NCBI RefSeq assembly: GCF_013409205.1
Contig: NZ_JACCAE010000001.1
Location: 682,001 to 746,000, forward strand
Reading direction: 5' to 3'
Source: Janibacter cremeus
Lineage (GTDB): Bacteria; Actinomycetota; Actinomycetes; Actinomycetales; Dermatophilaceae
DNA length: 64,000 nucleotides
Shown here: positions 27,834 to 38,998 of the stretch, piece by piece
How positions within the stretch are numbered: position 1 is the first letter of the stretch
Layout of the letters: each line of letters begins with the position of its first letter
Notes under the pieces: generated by a model
What the model was told of the DNA's origin: nothing
The model's database searches: none
Seen by the model: the letters and a program-made list of their open reading frames with translations, nothing else
Position numbers and translations under genes: made by a program

Positions 27834-29408
27834 TCAGTCCTCGACGCCGAGCTTGTCGAGGATGAGCGCGCGGGCCTTGCCGGCGTCGGCCTGACCCTTC
27901 ATCTCCTTCATCACCTGGCCGATGAGGGCACCGGCCGCCTGGACCTTGCCGCCGCGGATCTTCTCGGCGATGTCGGGATTGTCCGCGATGACCGTCTCGA
28001 CCGCACCCTCCAGGGCGCCGTCGTCCCGGACCAGCTCCAGGCCGCGGGCGTCGGCGACCTGTGTCGGGCCCCCTTCGCCGTCGAGGACGCCCTCGAGGAC
28101 CTGGCGGGCCATCTTGTCGTTGAGCCGACCGGCGCTGACCATCGACTCCAACTCGGCCACGTGGGCCGGCGTCAGACCGACCTGCTCGGCGTACCCGACG
28201 AGGTCGGTCGCGGCCTCGTTCGCGCGGCGGGACGGCTCGCCGAGCCACCACTTGCGGGCCGACTGCGGCTTCGCCCCGGCCGCGACGGTGGCCTCGATGA
28301 GCTCGCTGGCGCCGGCGTTGAGCACGTCGCGCATCTCCAGGTCGGAGTAGCCCCACTCGTCCTGCAGCCGCTTGCGACGCTCCGCGGGCGGCTCGGGCAG
28401 GGTCGCGCGCAGCTCCTCGACACGCTCGCGCGTGGGTGCGACGGGCACCAGGTCGGGCTCGGGGAAGTACCGGTAGTCCTCCGCGTCGGACTTCTCACGG
28501 CCGCTGGTGGTGATGCCGGTGTCCTCGTGCCAGTGGCGCGTCTCCTGCAGGATCGAGCCACCGCCGGTCAGGACGGCCGCGTGGCGGCAGACCTCGTAGC
28601 GCACGGCCCGCTCGACGGATCGCAGGGAGTTGACGTTCTTGGTCTCGGAGCGGGTGCCGAGCGGGACCTCGAGCTGCTCGGGTGCCACGGCGTCGTCGCC
28701 TGCCCGGGCGCGCAGGGAGAGGTTGACGTCGCAGCGCATGGAGCCCTGCTCCATCTTCACGTCGGAGACGTCCAGCGCCCGCAGCAGGTCACGCAGTGCG
28801 GAGACGTAGGCCTTGGCGACCTCCGGAGCACGCTCGCCCGCCCCGACGATCGGCCTGGTGACGATCTCGATGAGGGGGATCCCGGCCCGGTTGAAGTCGA
28901 CGAGCGAGTACTCGGCGCCCTGGATGCGACCGGTGGAGCCACCGATGTGCATGCTCTTGCCCGTGTCCTCCTCCATGTGCGCGCGCTCGATCTCCACTCT
29001 GAAGGTCTCGGTGCCCTCGCCGGAGCGGGCCGGGATCTCCACGTCGAGGTAGCCGTCGAAGGCGATCGGCTCGTCGTACTGGGAGGTCTGGAAGTTCTTC
29101 GGCATGTCCGGGTAGAAGTAGTTCTTCCGGGCGAAGCGGCACCACTGCGCGATCTCGCAGTTCAGGGCCAGCCCGATCCGGATCGCCGACTCGACACCGG
29201 TCTCGTTGACCACCGGCAGGGCGCCAGGCAGGCCGAGGCAGACCGGGCAGACCTGGGTGTTGGGATCGGCGCCGAAGCCGGTGGCACAGCCGCAGAACAT
29301 CTTGGTGTTCGTGCCGAGCTCGACGTGGACCTCCAGACCCATCACCGGGTCGAAGGTGGTCAGGGCCTCGTCGTACCCGAGGACCTCGTCGGTGGTGGTG
29401 CTCGCCAT
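27834..29408 (-). CDS. gatB: Aspartyl/glutamyl-tRNA amidotransferase subunit B
   Basis: The GatCAB kinase/tRNA-binding subunit that activates misacylated Glu-tRNA-Gln or Asp-tRNA-Asn before amidation. The 524-residue protein has [18 protein letters not shown], the zinc ligands CGC...CPVCLGLPG, the [11 protein letters not shown] kinase-region segment, and the YqeY/GatB tail domain at residues ~375-524. GltX in this window would supply the misacylated substrate in organisms without GlnRS. It is 3 nt downstream of gatA. Confidence 0.97.
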   Translation of the reverse strand: MASTTTDEVLGYDEALTTFDPVMGLEVHVELGTNTKMFCGCATGFGADPNTQVCPVCLGLPGALPVVNETGVESAIRIGLALNCEIAQWCRFARKNYFYPDMPKNFQTSQYDEPIAFDGYLDVEIPARSGEGTETFRVEIERAHMEEDTGKSMHIGGSTGRIQGAEYSLVDFNRAGIPLIEIVTRPIVGAGERAPEVAKAYVSALRDLLRALDVSDVKMEQGSMRCDVNLSLRARAGDDAVAPEQLEVPLGTRSETKNVNSLRSVERAVRYEVCRHAAVLTGGGSILQETRHWHEDTGITTSGREKSDAEDYRYFPEPDLVPVAPTRERVEELRATLPEPPAERRKRLQDEWGYSDLEMRDVLNAGASELIEATVAAGAKPQSARKWWLGEPSRRANEAATDLVGYAEQVGLTPAHVAELESMVSAGRLNDKMARQVLEGVLDGEGGPTQVADARGLELVRDDGALEGAVETVIADNPDIAEKIRGGKVQAAGALIGQVMKEMKGQADAGKARALILDKLGVED

Positions 29409-29411
29409 GTC

Positions 29412-30926
29412 TCAGGCTCCCTTCGTGGTGGCCAGGTCGGGGGCCTGCTGCAGCAGCTGACCGCCCCAGGCGGAGACGAGGCGCTGCTCGAGGGCGGCGC
29501 CGACGGTGTACAGGCGATCATCGGCCATGGCCGGGGCGAGGACCTGGAAGCCTGCGGGCAGGCCGTCCTCGGCGAGACCACTCGGCAGGGACATGCCGGG
29601 CAGCCCGGCGAGGTTGGCCGGGATCGTCGCGATGTCCCCGGCGTACATGGCGGTCGGGTCGCTGGTCTTCTCACCGAAGCGGAAGGCCGTCGTCGGGGCG
29701 GTCGGGCTGACGAGGACGTCCGCGGTCTCGAAGGCCCGGGCGAAGTCGTCGGCGATGAGGCGACGCACCTTCTGGGCGTTGCCGTAGTAGGCGTCGTAGT
29801 AGCCCGAGGACAGGGCATAGGTGCCCAGGATGATGCGGCGCTTGACCTCCGCACCGAAGCCGGCGTCGCGGCTGGCCGCCATGACCTGCTCGGCGCTGGG
29901 CGCATCGACGCCCTGCGGACCGACCCGCAGTCCGTAGCGCATCGCGTCGAAGCGGGCGAGGTTGCTGCTCGCCTCGCTCGGCATGATCAGGTAGTACGCC
30001 CCGAGCGCGTAGACGAAGTTGGGGCAGGAGACCTCGACGACCTCGGCACCGGCGTCGACCAGGTGCTGCACGGCCTCGTCGAAGCGGGCCTGGACCTGCG
30101 GCGCGAAGCCCTGGCCGGTCAGCTCCTTGACGATGCCGACCCTCATGCCGGAGACGTCCGCACGCCGGGCGGCACCGACGACGTCGGGGACGGGAGCGTC
30201 GATGGAGGTCGAGTCGAGCGGGTCGTGCCCGGCCATGACCTCGTGCAGGAGTGCCGTGTCCATCACGGTGCGCGCGCAGGGACCGGCCTGGTCGAGGGAG
30301 GAGGCCATCGCGATCAGCCCGTAGCGCGACATCGCGCCATAGGTCGGCTTCACGCCGACCGAGCCGGTCAGGGCCGCCGGCTGACGGATCGAGCCGCCGG
30401 TGTCGGTCCCCGTGGCGAAGGGGGCTTGCCAGGACGAGACGGCCGCGCTGGAGCCACCGCCGGAGCCGCCGGGGGTGCGGTCGAGGTCCCACGGGTTGCG
30501 GGTCGGGCCGAAGGCGGAGTGCTCCGTCGAGGAGCCCATCGCGAACTCGTCCATGTTGGTCTTGCCGAGGATCGGCAGACCGGCGGCCTTCAGCTTGGCC
30601 ACGACCGTGGCGTCATAGGGCGGGACCCAGCCCTGAAGCATCTTCGACCCGGCGGTCGTCGGGATGCCGGTCGTGGTCATCACGTCCTTGACGGCGATGG
30701 GGACGCCGGCGAGGCGGTGGAGGTCCTCCCCCTTCGCCCGGCGCTCGTCGACGGCACGGGCCTGCGCCAGGGCGGACTCGCCCGAGACGTGGAGGTAGGC
30801 GCCGATGGTCTCGTCCACGGCCTCGATCCGGTCGAGGTGGGCGCGGGTGACCTGCTCCGAGGAGAGGTCACCGCAAGCCAGCGCGTCGGCGAGCGCGGCA
30901 GCGGTCATGCGGGTGGGGTCACTCAC
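29412..30926 (-). CDS. gatA: Aspartyl/glutamyl-tRNA amidotransferase subunit A
   Basis: The glutaminase subunit that liberates ammonia from glutamine and channels it to GatB. The 504-residue amidase-signature protein has the Ser-cisSer-Lys triad. The Lys lies in VPIAVKDVM (~residue 80), and the cis-Ser/Ser pair lies in the Gly/Ser-rich [13 protein letters not shown] and the downstream [15 protein letters not shown]. It starts at GTG, ends 3 nt before gatB, and begins 31 nt after gatC. Confidence 0.97.
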   Translation of the reverse strand: MSDPTRMTAAALADALACGDLSSEQVTRAHLDRIEAVDETIGAYLHVSGESALAQARAVDERRAKGEDLHRLAGVPIAVKDVMTTTGIPTTAGSKMLQGWVPPYDATVVAKLKAAGLPILGKTNMDEFAMGSSTEHSAFGPTRNPWDLDRTPGGSGGGSSAAVSSWQAPFATGTDTGGSIRQPAALTGSVGVKPTYGAMSRYGLIAMASSLDQAGPCARTVMDTALLHEVMAGHDPLDSTSIDAPVPDVVGAARRADVSGMRVGIVKELTGQGFAPQVQARFDEAVQHLVDAGAEVVEVSCPNFVYALGAYYLIMPSEASSNLARFDAMRYGLRVGPQGVDAPSAEQVMAASRDAGFGAEVKRRIILGTYALSSGYYDAYYGNAQKVRRLIADDFARAFETADVLVSPTAPTTAFRFGEKTSDPTAMYAGDIATIPANLAGLPGMSLPSGLAEDGLPAGFQVLAPAMADDRLYTVGAALEQRLVSAWGGQLLQQAPDLATTKGA

Positions 30927-30957
30927 GTGGGGTCCTTCGCGGGGAGGTCGTCAGTCG

Positions 30958-31254
30958 TCAGTCTTCGGTGAGGATGCGCGGCACGGCGAATCGGGACAGC
31001 TCCGAGTCCGGTGCGCCGGCGAGGGCTTCCTGCGGGGTCAGCGAGGGACGAACCTCGTCCGGGCGGGTGACGTTGGTGATCGGCATGGGGTGGCTCATCG
31101 GCGTCACGTCCGCGATCGGCGCCTGCTGCACCGCCTCCACGGAGGTGATGATCTGGCCGAGCTCACCGACCATGGTGTCGAGCTCGGCGCCGGAGAGGTC
31201 GATGCGGGCCAACGAGGCCAGGTGGGCCACGTCGTCACGGGAGAGGTCTGCCAT
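30958..31254 (-). CDS. gatC: Aspartyl/glutamyl-tRNA amidotransferase subunit C
   Basis: A small subunit of 98 residues that wraps around and stabilises GatA. It matches the family: LSRDDVAHLASLARIDLS at the N terminus, TPMSHPMPITNVTRPDEVRP in the middle and FAVPRIL near the end. The ATG at 31254 gives the standard length; a longer in-frame extension upstream would run into the inverted-repeat element and is rejected. First gene of gatCAB. Confidence 0.95.
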   Translation of the reverse strand: MADLSRDDVAHLASLARIDLSGAELDTMVGELGQIITSVEAVQQAPIADVTPMSHPMPITNVTRPDEVRPSLTPQEALAGAPDSELSRFAVPRILTED

Positions 31255-31324
31255 GCGCGACAGTCTAGGAGTTGGCGGGCGGTGCCCGGTCCCCGGTCGT
31301 TCGGCGGACCTCCCTCTGCAGGCT

Positions 31325-31430
31325 ACTTGCGGGTACGACGGGCACCTCGCGCCCCGCTCGTGCGTCGAATCCCTCAAACACAGGCCTCTGGCTCCGCCCG
31401 GTCCCGCAGGTGCACGTCGTACCCGCAGGT
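31325..31430. repeat. 106-bp inverted-repeat element A, upstream of the DUF559 gene
   Basis: A left arm ACTTGCGGGTACGACGGGCA-CCT at 31325-31347 and its near reverse complement at 31408-31430 (21 of 23 positions) flank a 60-nt interior. The element lies between gatC and the DUF559 gene. It matches element B in arm sequence, total length and interior length. Confidence 0.8.
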
Positions 31431-31479
31431 CACTTCACCTGTGGACAACCGTGCGCACGTGACGGCTCATGCGACAACG

Positions 31480-32430
31480 ATGCGGGAGATGGATGTGGCA
31501 CAGGTTCTCCACGACCTCGGGGGGGTCGCCTCCCGCGCCGAGCTACTCACGCAGGTCACCGAGGGGGCGTTGCGTCGAGCCGTGGCCTCCGGCGCCGTCA
31601 TGCGCCAGTCGCGAGGCCGCTATGCCCTGCCCACCACCCCGAGGATCGGTGAGCGCGCCGAGCTCACGGAACTGGCGGAGGCCGGACGGCGCGCGGCCCA
31701 CGCGGTCTCCGGCACTGCGATCCTGCTGAGCGCGACCGCGCGGTGGGGGTGGCCGACCAAGTGGGTACCCACCAAGCCTCAGGTCGCACTCCCTCGCAAC
31801 CGCAGGGTCACCCCGCGCGTGCGCCGAGCCTTCGATGTGCGCTTCCGCGACGTGCCCTCGAGTGACCGCGAGGACGGCTGGGTGACCTCTCGGGTGCGCA
31901 CCGCGCTCGACTGCGCCAGTCTCCTTGAGCCGGACGAGGCGGTCGCGGTCCTGGACTCCGCGCTGCGCGAAGGTACGGTCGACAGGGACGAGTTGCTCCT
32001 CGCGGCGGCGGGCTTGGCCCCGTTGTACCGCCGGAAGGTCGATGAGCTGGTCCGGTTCGCCGATCCGCTGGCTGCCAACCCCTTCGAGTCGGTGCTGCGC
32101 TGGATCGTCTCCGACATCCCCGGGTTGGGCGTGCAACCCCAGGTGCGCGTCACCGACGACGACGGCCTGATCGGCATCGTCGACCTCGCCGATGAGCAGC
32201 TGCGGATCGTCATCGAAGCGGATTCCTTCGAGTGGCACGGCCAGCGCGAGGCCCTCGAGCGGGACTGCATCCGCTACAACCGCCTGATCGCGCAGGGGTG
32301 GCTGGTGCTGCGCTTCAGCTGGGATCAGGTCATGCACCACCCGGAGCGGGTCCGTGAGCTGGTCCGTCGCACCGTCGTCCAGAGCTACCTGCGGGTACGA
32401 CGTGCACCTCCCTCTGGGCTGGCACCCTGA
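31480..32430 (+). CDS. DUF559 / PD-(D/E)XK nuclease-like protein with AbiEi-type N-terminal helix-turn-helix
   Basis: This 316-residue protein has two parts. The N-terminal ~60 residues resemble the winged-helix found in AbiEi-type proteins (LGGVASRAELLTQVTEGALRR, ending SRGRYALP). The C-terminal domain carries a Vsr-like nuclease pattern: IVDLADEQLRIVIEADSFEWH, then RDCIRYNRLIAQGW and LRFSWDQV. This is the DUF559 arrangement, with acidic residues spaced as in PD-(D/E)XK enzymes. DNA cleavage is inferred, not shown. The last ~15 residues are encoded by inverted-repeat element B, which supplies the stop. ATG at 31480 is used; GTG 31459 and ATG 31489 are alternatives. Confidence 0.82.
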   Translation: MREMDVAQVLHDLGGVASRAELLTQVTEGALRRAVASGAVMRQSRGRYALPTTPRIGERAELTELAEAGRRAAHAVSGTAILLSATARWGWPTKWVPTKPQVALPRNRRVTPRVRRAFDVRFRDVPSSDREDGWVTSRVRTALDCASLLEPDEAVAVLDSALREGTVDRDELLLAAAGLAPLYRRKVDELVRFADPLAANPFESVLRWIVSDIPGLGVQPQVRVTDDDGLIGIVDLADEQLRIVIEADSFEWHGQREALERDCIRYNRLIAQGWLVLRFSWDQVMHHPERVRELVRRTVVQSYLRVRRAPPSGLAP

Positions 32431-32492
32431 AGGCGGGGATACGGGGCAAGCAGCACAGCCCAGCGACACAGGTGCACGTCGTACCCGCAAGT
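32387..32492. repeat. 106-bp inverted-repeat element B, overlapping the 3' end of the DUF559 gene
   Basis: A left arm at 32387-32409 (core TGCGGGTACGACGTGCACCT) and its reverse complement at 32470-32492 (22 of 23 positions) flank a 60-nt interior. The interior contains a smaller TGGGCTG/CAGCCCA pair. The left arm lies in the last codons of the DUF559 gene. Length and arms match element A. Confidence 0.82.
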
Positions 32493-32519
32493 AACACTCG
32501 GAGACAGCAGCAAAGACGG

Positions 32520-33398
32520 TCAGAGCAACGGCACCGTTGCGCGGGTGCGCTCGACGCTGCCGCGATCGATGTCGGCGACGAGCACGTCCTCTCCCCCGCC
32601 CAGACGGGCGCGCACCTCACCGGTCGGGTCGGCCAGGGCGGAGCGGCCGATGCCGAAGGGCCCGTTGATCGCGTCCTTCGTCCACGCCTGCCCGACGGCG
32701 AGCAGCCAGGCCTGGGCATCGTGGGCGCGGGCTCTTGTGAGCAGATCCCACTGCGACGCCTTGCCGGGGCCGTCGCCCCACGAGGCGGGCAGCACGACGA
32801 GCTCGGCGCCGCGACGCCCCAGCTGGGTGAACTGCTCGCCGAAACGCACGTCGTAGCAGGTCGCCAGGCCGACGGTCCATCCCTCGACGTCGACGGTGAC
32901 GAGCTCGTCGCCGGGTGCGACGGTGTCGGACTCCTTGGACCCGAAGGCGTCGTAGAGATGGACCTTGCGGTAGGTCGTCTCACTCGTCCCGGGACCGGTG
33001 ACGAGGAGGGTGTTGTGCACCCGGGTGCGGTCCCTCCCCTTCGAGGCTCCTCCGTCACACCTCAGGACACCGCCTTCGTCCGTCGTGATCGCGTCCGCCG
33101 GGGTGAACATCCCGACGACCACGGTCACACCGTGCTCGTGCGCGAGCGCACGGACGCCGTCGGCGAAGCGTCCGTCCAGGGGCTCGGCGACAGTGTCGAG
33201 CCGCCCGGCGAAGGAGGCCATCGCCGCCTCGGGATGCACGACGAGGCGTGCGCCACGCTCGGCGGCGCGGGCGGTCAGGTCCGCGATGGTGCGCAGGTTC
33301 TCGCTCGGGTCACCGGTGGCGGTGAACTGCGCTCCGGCCAGGCGAAGGCGCTGTCCTGAGGTGTGACGAAGGAGCCTCGAAGGGGAGTCGGGTGCCAT
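32520..33398 (-). CDS. Carbon-nitrogen hydrolase (nitrilase superfamily)
   Basis: A 292-residue amidase/nitrilase-fold enzyme. The catalytic triad is visible: Glu in HPEAAMASF, Lys in YRKVHLYDAFG and Cys in GLATCYDVRFGEQF (~residue 182). It resembles the NIT2/omega-amidase-like or C-N hydrolase group; the substrate is unknown. The native N terminus would be RLAGAQFTATGDP, but ~18 residues precede it and are encoded by one copy of the dispersed repeat. A second, inverted copy encodes about 15 residues inside the protein after FTPADAITTDEGG. Both inserts keep the frame and lie outside the triad motifs. Confidence 0.88.
   Translation of the reverse strand: MAPDSPSRLLRHTSGQRLRLAGAQFTATGDPSENLRTIADLTARAAERGARLVVHPEAAMASFAGRLDTVAEPLDGRFADGVRALAHEHGVTVVVGMFTPADAITTDEGGVLRCDGGASKGRDRTRVHNTLLVTGPGTSETTYRKVHLYDAFGSKESDTVAPGDELVTVDVEGWTVGLATCYDVRFGEQFTQLGRRGAELVVLPASWGDGPGKASQWDLLTRARAHDAQAWLLAVGQAWTKDAINGPFGIGRSALADPTGEVRARLGGGEDVLVADIDRGSVERTRATVPLL
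33036..33081 (+). repeat. Dispersed repeat inside the carbon-nitrogen hydrolase gene
   Basis: This copy reads CCCCTTCGAGGCTCCTCCGT, then CACACCTCAGGACACCGCC on the plus strand. It is in frame with the minus-strand hydrolase gene and encodes the segment around DEGGVLRCDGGASKG, which is absent from the family core. Confidence 0.75.
33341..33385 (-). repeat. Dispersed repeat at the 5' end of the carbon-nitrogen hydrolase gene
   Basis: An inverted copy lying about 260 bp from the copy at 33036, with one mismatch over 34 bp of the shared core. It encodes residues ~5-19 of the hydrolase (SPSRLLRHTSGQRLR). Confidence 0.75.
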
Positions 33399-33422
33399 AC
33401 CGTCCACCCTAGGCTGGGCGGT

Positions 33423-33866
33423 ATGGCGACTCTCTTCACCAAGATCATCACCGGCAAGATCCCCGGCCGCTTCGTCTGGTCGGACGAGACGTGCGTGGCC
33501 TTCCTGACCATCGACCCCCTGACCGACGGACACACCATGGTCGTCTCCCGCGAGGAGATCGAGCAGTGGACCGACGCGGATCCTGCAACGTGGTCGCACC
33601 TGCAGCGCATCGCACACATCATCGGTCGGGCCCAGCAGGCCGAGTGGGAGGCACCGCGCGTGGGAATGCTCCTCGAGGGATTCGAGGTGCCCCACCTGCA
33701 CGTACACACCTGGCCGGCCTACTCCGGCGCGGACTTCGACCCGCACGCCGTGATGCGCGACGTGCCCGACGAGCGATTCGAGGAGGCCGCGGAGCGGTTG
33801 CGCACTCGCTTGCGCACCGACGGCCACGCGGCGAACGTTCCCGGGCCGGGGCCGCTGCCGGGCTGA
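33423..33866 (+). CDS. HIT family protein
   Basis: A 147-residue histidine-triad nucleotide hydrolase/transferase. The N-terminal FTKIITGKIPGRFVWSDE and FLTIDPLTDGHTMVVSR are typical, and the triad is HLHVH near residue 93. HIT proteins hydrolyse AMP-linked compounds such as AMP-lysine or dinucleoside polyphosphates; the cognate substrate is unknown. It is divergent from the carbon-nitrogen hydrolase, with only ~25 bp between the starts. Confidence 0.93.
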   Translation: MATLFTKIITGKIPGRFVWSDETCVAFLTIDPLTDGHTMVVSREEIEQWTDADPATWSHLQRIAHIIGRAQQAEWEAPRVGMLLEGFEVPHLHVHTWPAYSGADFDPHAVMRDVPDERFEEAAERLRTRLRTDGHAANVPGPGPLPG

Positions 33867-33950
33867 TTCGTCCGGCCGTACCGGTCAGACGTGGGGTCGG
33901 ATGACGGGCCGGGGCAGACAGTGGAGCGCAGAACGTGTAGGCATGGGGGT

Positions 33951-34445
33951 ATGGCTACCACTGCATTCAAGGGCAACCCCGTCAACACCGTCGGCGAGCT
34001 GCCGGCCGCCGGCGCCAACGCTCCGGCCTTCGACCTCGTCGGCGAGGGCCTGTCCGCGCTGACGAGCGCCGACGTGTCCGGCCGCGTCGTCCTCAACATC
34101 TTCCCGAGCATCGACACCGGCGTCTGCGCTGCGAGCGTGCGCAAGTTCAACGAGCTCGCCGCGTCCATCGACAACACGACCGTCGTCAACGTCTCGAAGG
34201 ACCTCCCCTTCGCACAGGCCCGGTTCTGCGGCGCCGAGGGCATCGAGGATGTCAAGGTCGGTTCGGCCTTCCGCTCCTCCTTCGGTGAGGACTACGGCGT
34301 GACCATGGACGACGGGCCGATGGCGGGCCTGCTCGCGCGCTCGGTCGTCGTGCTCGACGCCGACGGCGCGGTCATCCACACCGAGCTCGTCCCCGAGATC
34401 ACCCAGGAGCCGGACTACGACGCCGCCGTCAAGGCGCTCGGCTGA
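33951..34445 (+). CDS. tpx: Thiol peroxidase
   Basis: A thioredoxin-dependent peroxidase that reduces hydroperoxides. The 164-residue atypical 2-Cys peroxiredoxin has the peroxidatic Cys in [16 protein letters not shown] (~residue 60) and the resolving Cys in [10 protein letters not shown] (~residue 94). The Tpx-specific N-terminal [13 protein letters not shown] is present. Length is typical. It is followed by a strong hairpin that separates it from the convergent helicase gene. Confidence 0.95.
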   Translation: MATTAFKGNPVNTVGELPAAGANAPAFDLVGEGLSALTSADVSGRVVLNIFPSIDTGVCAASVRKFNELAASIDNTTVVNVSKDLPFAQARFCGAEGIEDVKVGSAFRSSFGEDYGVTMDDGPMAGLLARSVVVLDADGAVIHTELVPEITQEPDYDAAVKALG

Positions 34446-34467
34446 GCCACTGACGACCTTCGCTCGT

Positions 34468-34503
34468 CCTCGGCCCGGTGACCTCGCGGTCACCGGGCCG
34501 AGG
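34468..34503. terminator. 16-bp hairpin between tpx and the DEAD-box helicase
   Basis: A perfect stem (CCTCGGCCCGGTGACC / GGTCACCGGGCCGAGG) has the tetraloop TCGC. It lies 23 nt after the tpx stop between convergent genes. No T tract follows on either strand, which is usual for this GC range. Confidence 0.75.
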
Positions 34504-34564
34504 GGTGTCACGCCGGGGGACCGATCGGGAGCGGGGCCCTCATCGCCAGGGGCTCCCGGCCCGA

Positions 34565-36286
34565 TCAGGGACGCCGACCCTTGCGGTGGGGCTTCTTGTC
34601 GGACCGCCCGCCACGCCCCTGGTCCTCCCGCAGCTCGATGAGCTGACCGGATATCCGGGTCCCGCGCAGTCGGTCGGCTGTCCCCGCCGGCAGTTTCGCG
34701 GGCAGTTCCACGAGCGAGTGGTCGGCACGGATGTCGATGTTCCCGAAGTCCGCACGGCCCAGACCGCCCTCGTTGGCGATGGCACCGACGATCTGGCGCG
34801 GTTCGACTTTCTGTCGTCGTCCGACGGCGATCCGGTAGGTGGCCATCGGGCCCGACGCACCACGCGGCCCGCGCTCACTCCGCTTGCCCCCCTTGCCGCG
34901 GTCCTTGCGCTCGTCCCGCTCGCGCCTGGGCGGGCGCACGGGCTCCGGATCCATCAGCATCGGCTCATCGCCCTGCAGGACGATCGCCAGGGCGGCGGCG
35001 ACGTCCAGCTCCGGTACGTCGTACTCGCGCACGTAGTGGGCGACGACGTCGCGGAAGGAGGCGAGCTCGTCGGTGGCCAGCGCGGCCGTGATCCGGTCGT
35101 CGAGTCGGCTCAGCCGGTTGGCGTTGATGTCCTCCACGCTGGGCAGCGGCATCTCGGTCAGCCGTGTGCGGGTGGCCTTCTCTATCGCCTTGAGCAGGTG
35201 ACGCTCGCGCGGTGTCACGAAGGAGATCGCATCGCCCGAGCGCCCTGCCCGCCCCGTGCGCCCGATGCGGTGCACATAGGACTCCGTGTCGGTCGGGATG
35301 TCGTAGTTGACGACGTGGCTGATCCGTTCGACGTCGAGCCCGCGTGCGGCCACGTCGGTCGCGACGAGGATGTCGAGCTTGCCCGACTTCAGCTGGGCGA
35401 CGGTGCGCTCGCGCTGCGCCTGGGCGACGTCGCCGTTGATGGCCGTGGCGGAGAACCCGCGGGCGCGCAACTTCTCGGCGAGCGTCTCGGTCTCGTTCTT
35501 GGTCCGGACGAAGACGATCATCCCCTCGAAGTTCTCGACCTCGAGGATCCGCGTGAGGGCGTCGACCTTCTGCGGGTAGGAGACGATGAGGTAGCGCTGG
35601 GTGATGTTGGGTGCCGTGGCCGTGGTGCGTTCGACGGTGATCTCGAGCGCATCGGTCAGGTACTTCTTGGAGATGCGCCGGATCTGCGAGGGCATCGTCG
35701 CGGAGAAGAGGGCGACGTGCTTCTCCGCAGGGGTCTCGGCGAGGATCGTCTCGACGTCGTCGGCGAATCCCATCTTGAGCATCTCGTCGGCCTCGTCCAG
35801 CACCAGGAAGCGCAGCTCCGACAGGTCGAGCGTGCCCTTCTCGAGGTGGTCCATGATCCGGCCGGGGGTGCCGACGACGACGTGCACGCCACGACGCAGG
35901 GCGCTCAGCTGCACGCCGTAGCCCTGACCGCCGTACACCGGAAGCACCTTCACGCCCGGCATCCGTGAGGCGTACTTCTCGAACGCCTCGCACACCTGGA
36001 GCGCGAGCTCACGGGTCGGGGCCAGGACGAGCGCCTGGGGCGACTTCTGCTTGGGGTCGAGCCGGCTGAGGATCGGCAGCGCGAAGGCCGCGGTCTTGCC
36101 CGTGCCCGTCTGCGCCAGCCCGACGACGTGACGCCCCTCCAGCAGTGCCGGGATCGTCGCCGCCTGGATCGGGGACGGCGTCTCGTAGCCGATGTCCTTC
36201 AGGGCGCGCACGACCCGGTCGTCGAGACCGAGGTCGGCGAAGGACTGCTGGTCGGGCTCCGGGCTGGTCACGCTGTCGTCACTCAC
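34565..36286 (-). CDS. DEAD-box RNA helicase (DeaD/CsdA-like)
   Basis: An ATP-dependent RNA helicase of 573 residues. The motifs run in order: Q motif (SFADLGLDD...PSPIQAATIP), AQTGTGKT, PTRELALQ, TPGRIMD, DEAD, SAT, and ARGLDVERI...HRIGRTGRAGR. The C-terminal ~110 residues are a basic linker followed by a DbpA-type RNA-binding domain and a Lys/Arg tail. This is the CsdA/DeaD layout involved in ribosome assembly and mRNA turnover in the cold. GTG at 36286 is used; a GTG twelve codons upstream is possible. Confidence 0.93.
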   Translation of the reverse strand: MSDDSVTSPEPDQQSFADLGLDDRVVRALKDIGYETPSPIQAATIPALLEGRHVVGLAQTGTGKTAAFALPILSRLDPKQKSPQALVLAPTRELALQVCEAFEKYASRMPGVKVLPVYGGQGYGVQLSALRRGVHVVVGTPGRIMDHLEKGTLDLSELRFLVLDEADEMLKMGFADDVETILAETPAEKHVALFSATMPSQIRRISKKYLTDALEITVERTTATAPNITQRYLIVSYPQKVDALTRILEVENFEGMIVFVRTKNETETLAEKLRARGFSATAINGDVAQAQRERTVAQLKSGKLDILVATDVAARGLDVERISHVVNYDIPTDTESYVHRIGRTGRAGRSGDAISFVTPRERHLLKAIEKATRTRLTEMPLPSVEDINANRLSRLDDRITAALATDELASFRDVVAHYVREYDVPELDVAAALAIVLQGDEPMLMDPEPVRPPRRERDERKDRGKGGKRSERGPRGASGPMATYRIAVGRRQKVEPRQIVGAIANEGGLGRADFGNIDIRADHSLVELPAKLPAGTADRLRGTRISGQLIELREDQGRGGRSDKKPHRKGRRP

Positions 36287-36378
36287 AACCCGACCGTAGT
36301 CGTGCCCGGCCCGTCGGGACACGTTTGGCCCCTGACGGATACGTCACGGCAGGGCGCGAAGGGGGTGGCCCCCGGCCC

Positions 36379-38951
<2,573 letters not shown>

Positions 38952-38998
38952 TCACAGTGTTGGATGGCACCACCCCATCGGCTACCCAGGAGTTCTCC

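Noticed and set aside
31441..32430. Toxin-antitoxin pair (AbiE) at the DUF559 gene
   Set aside because: Only the N-terminal helix-turn-helix resembles AbiEi; there is no AbiEii nucleotidyltransferase next to it.
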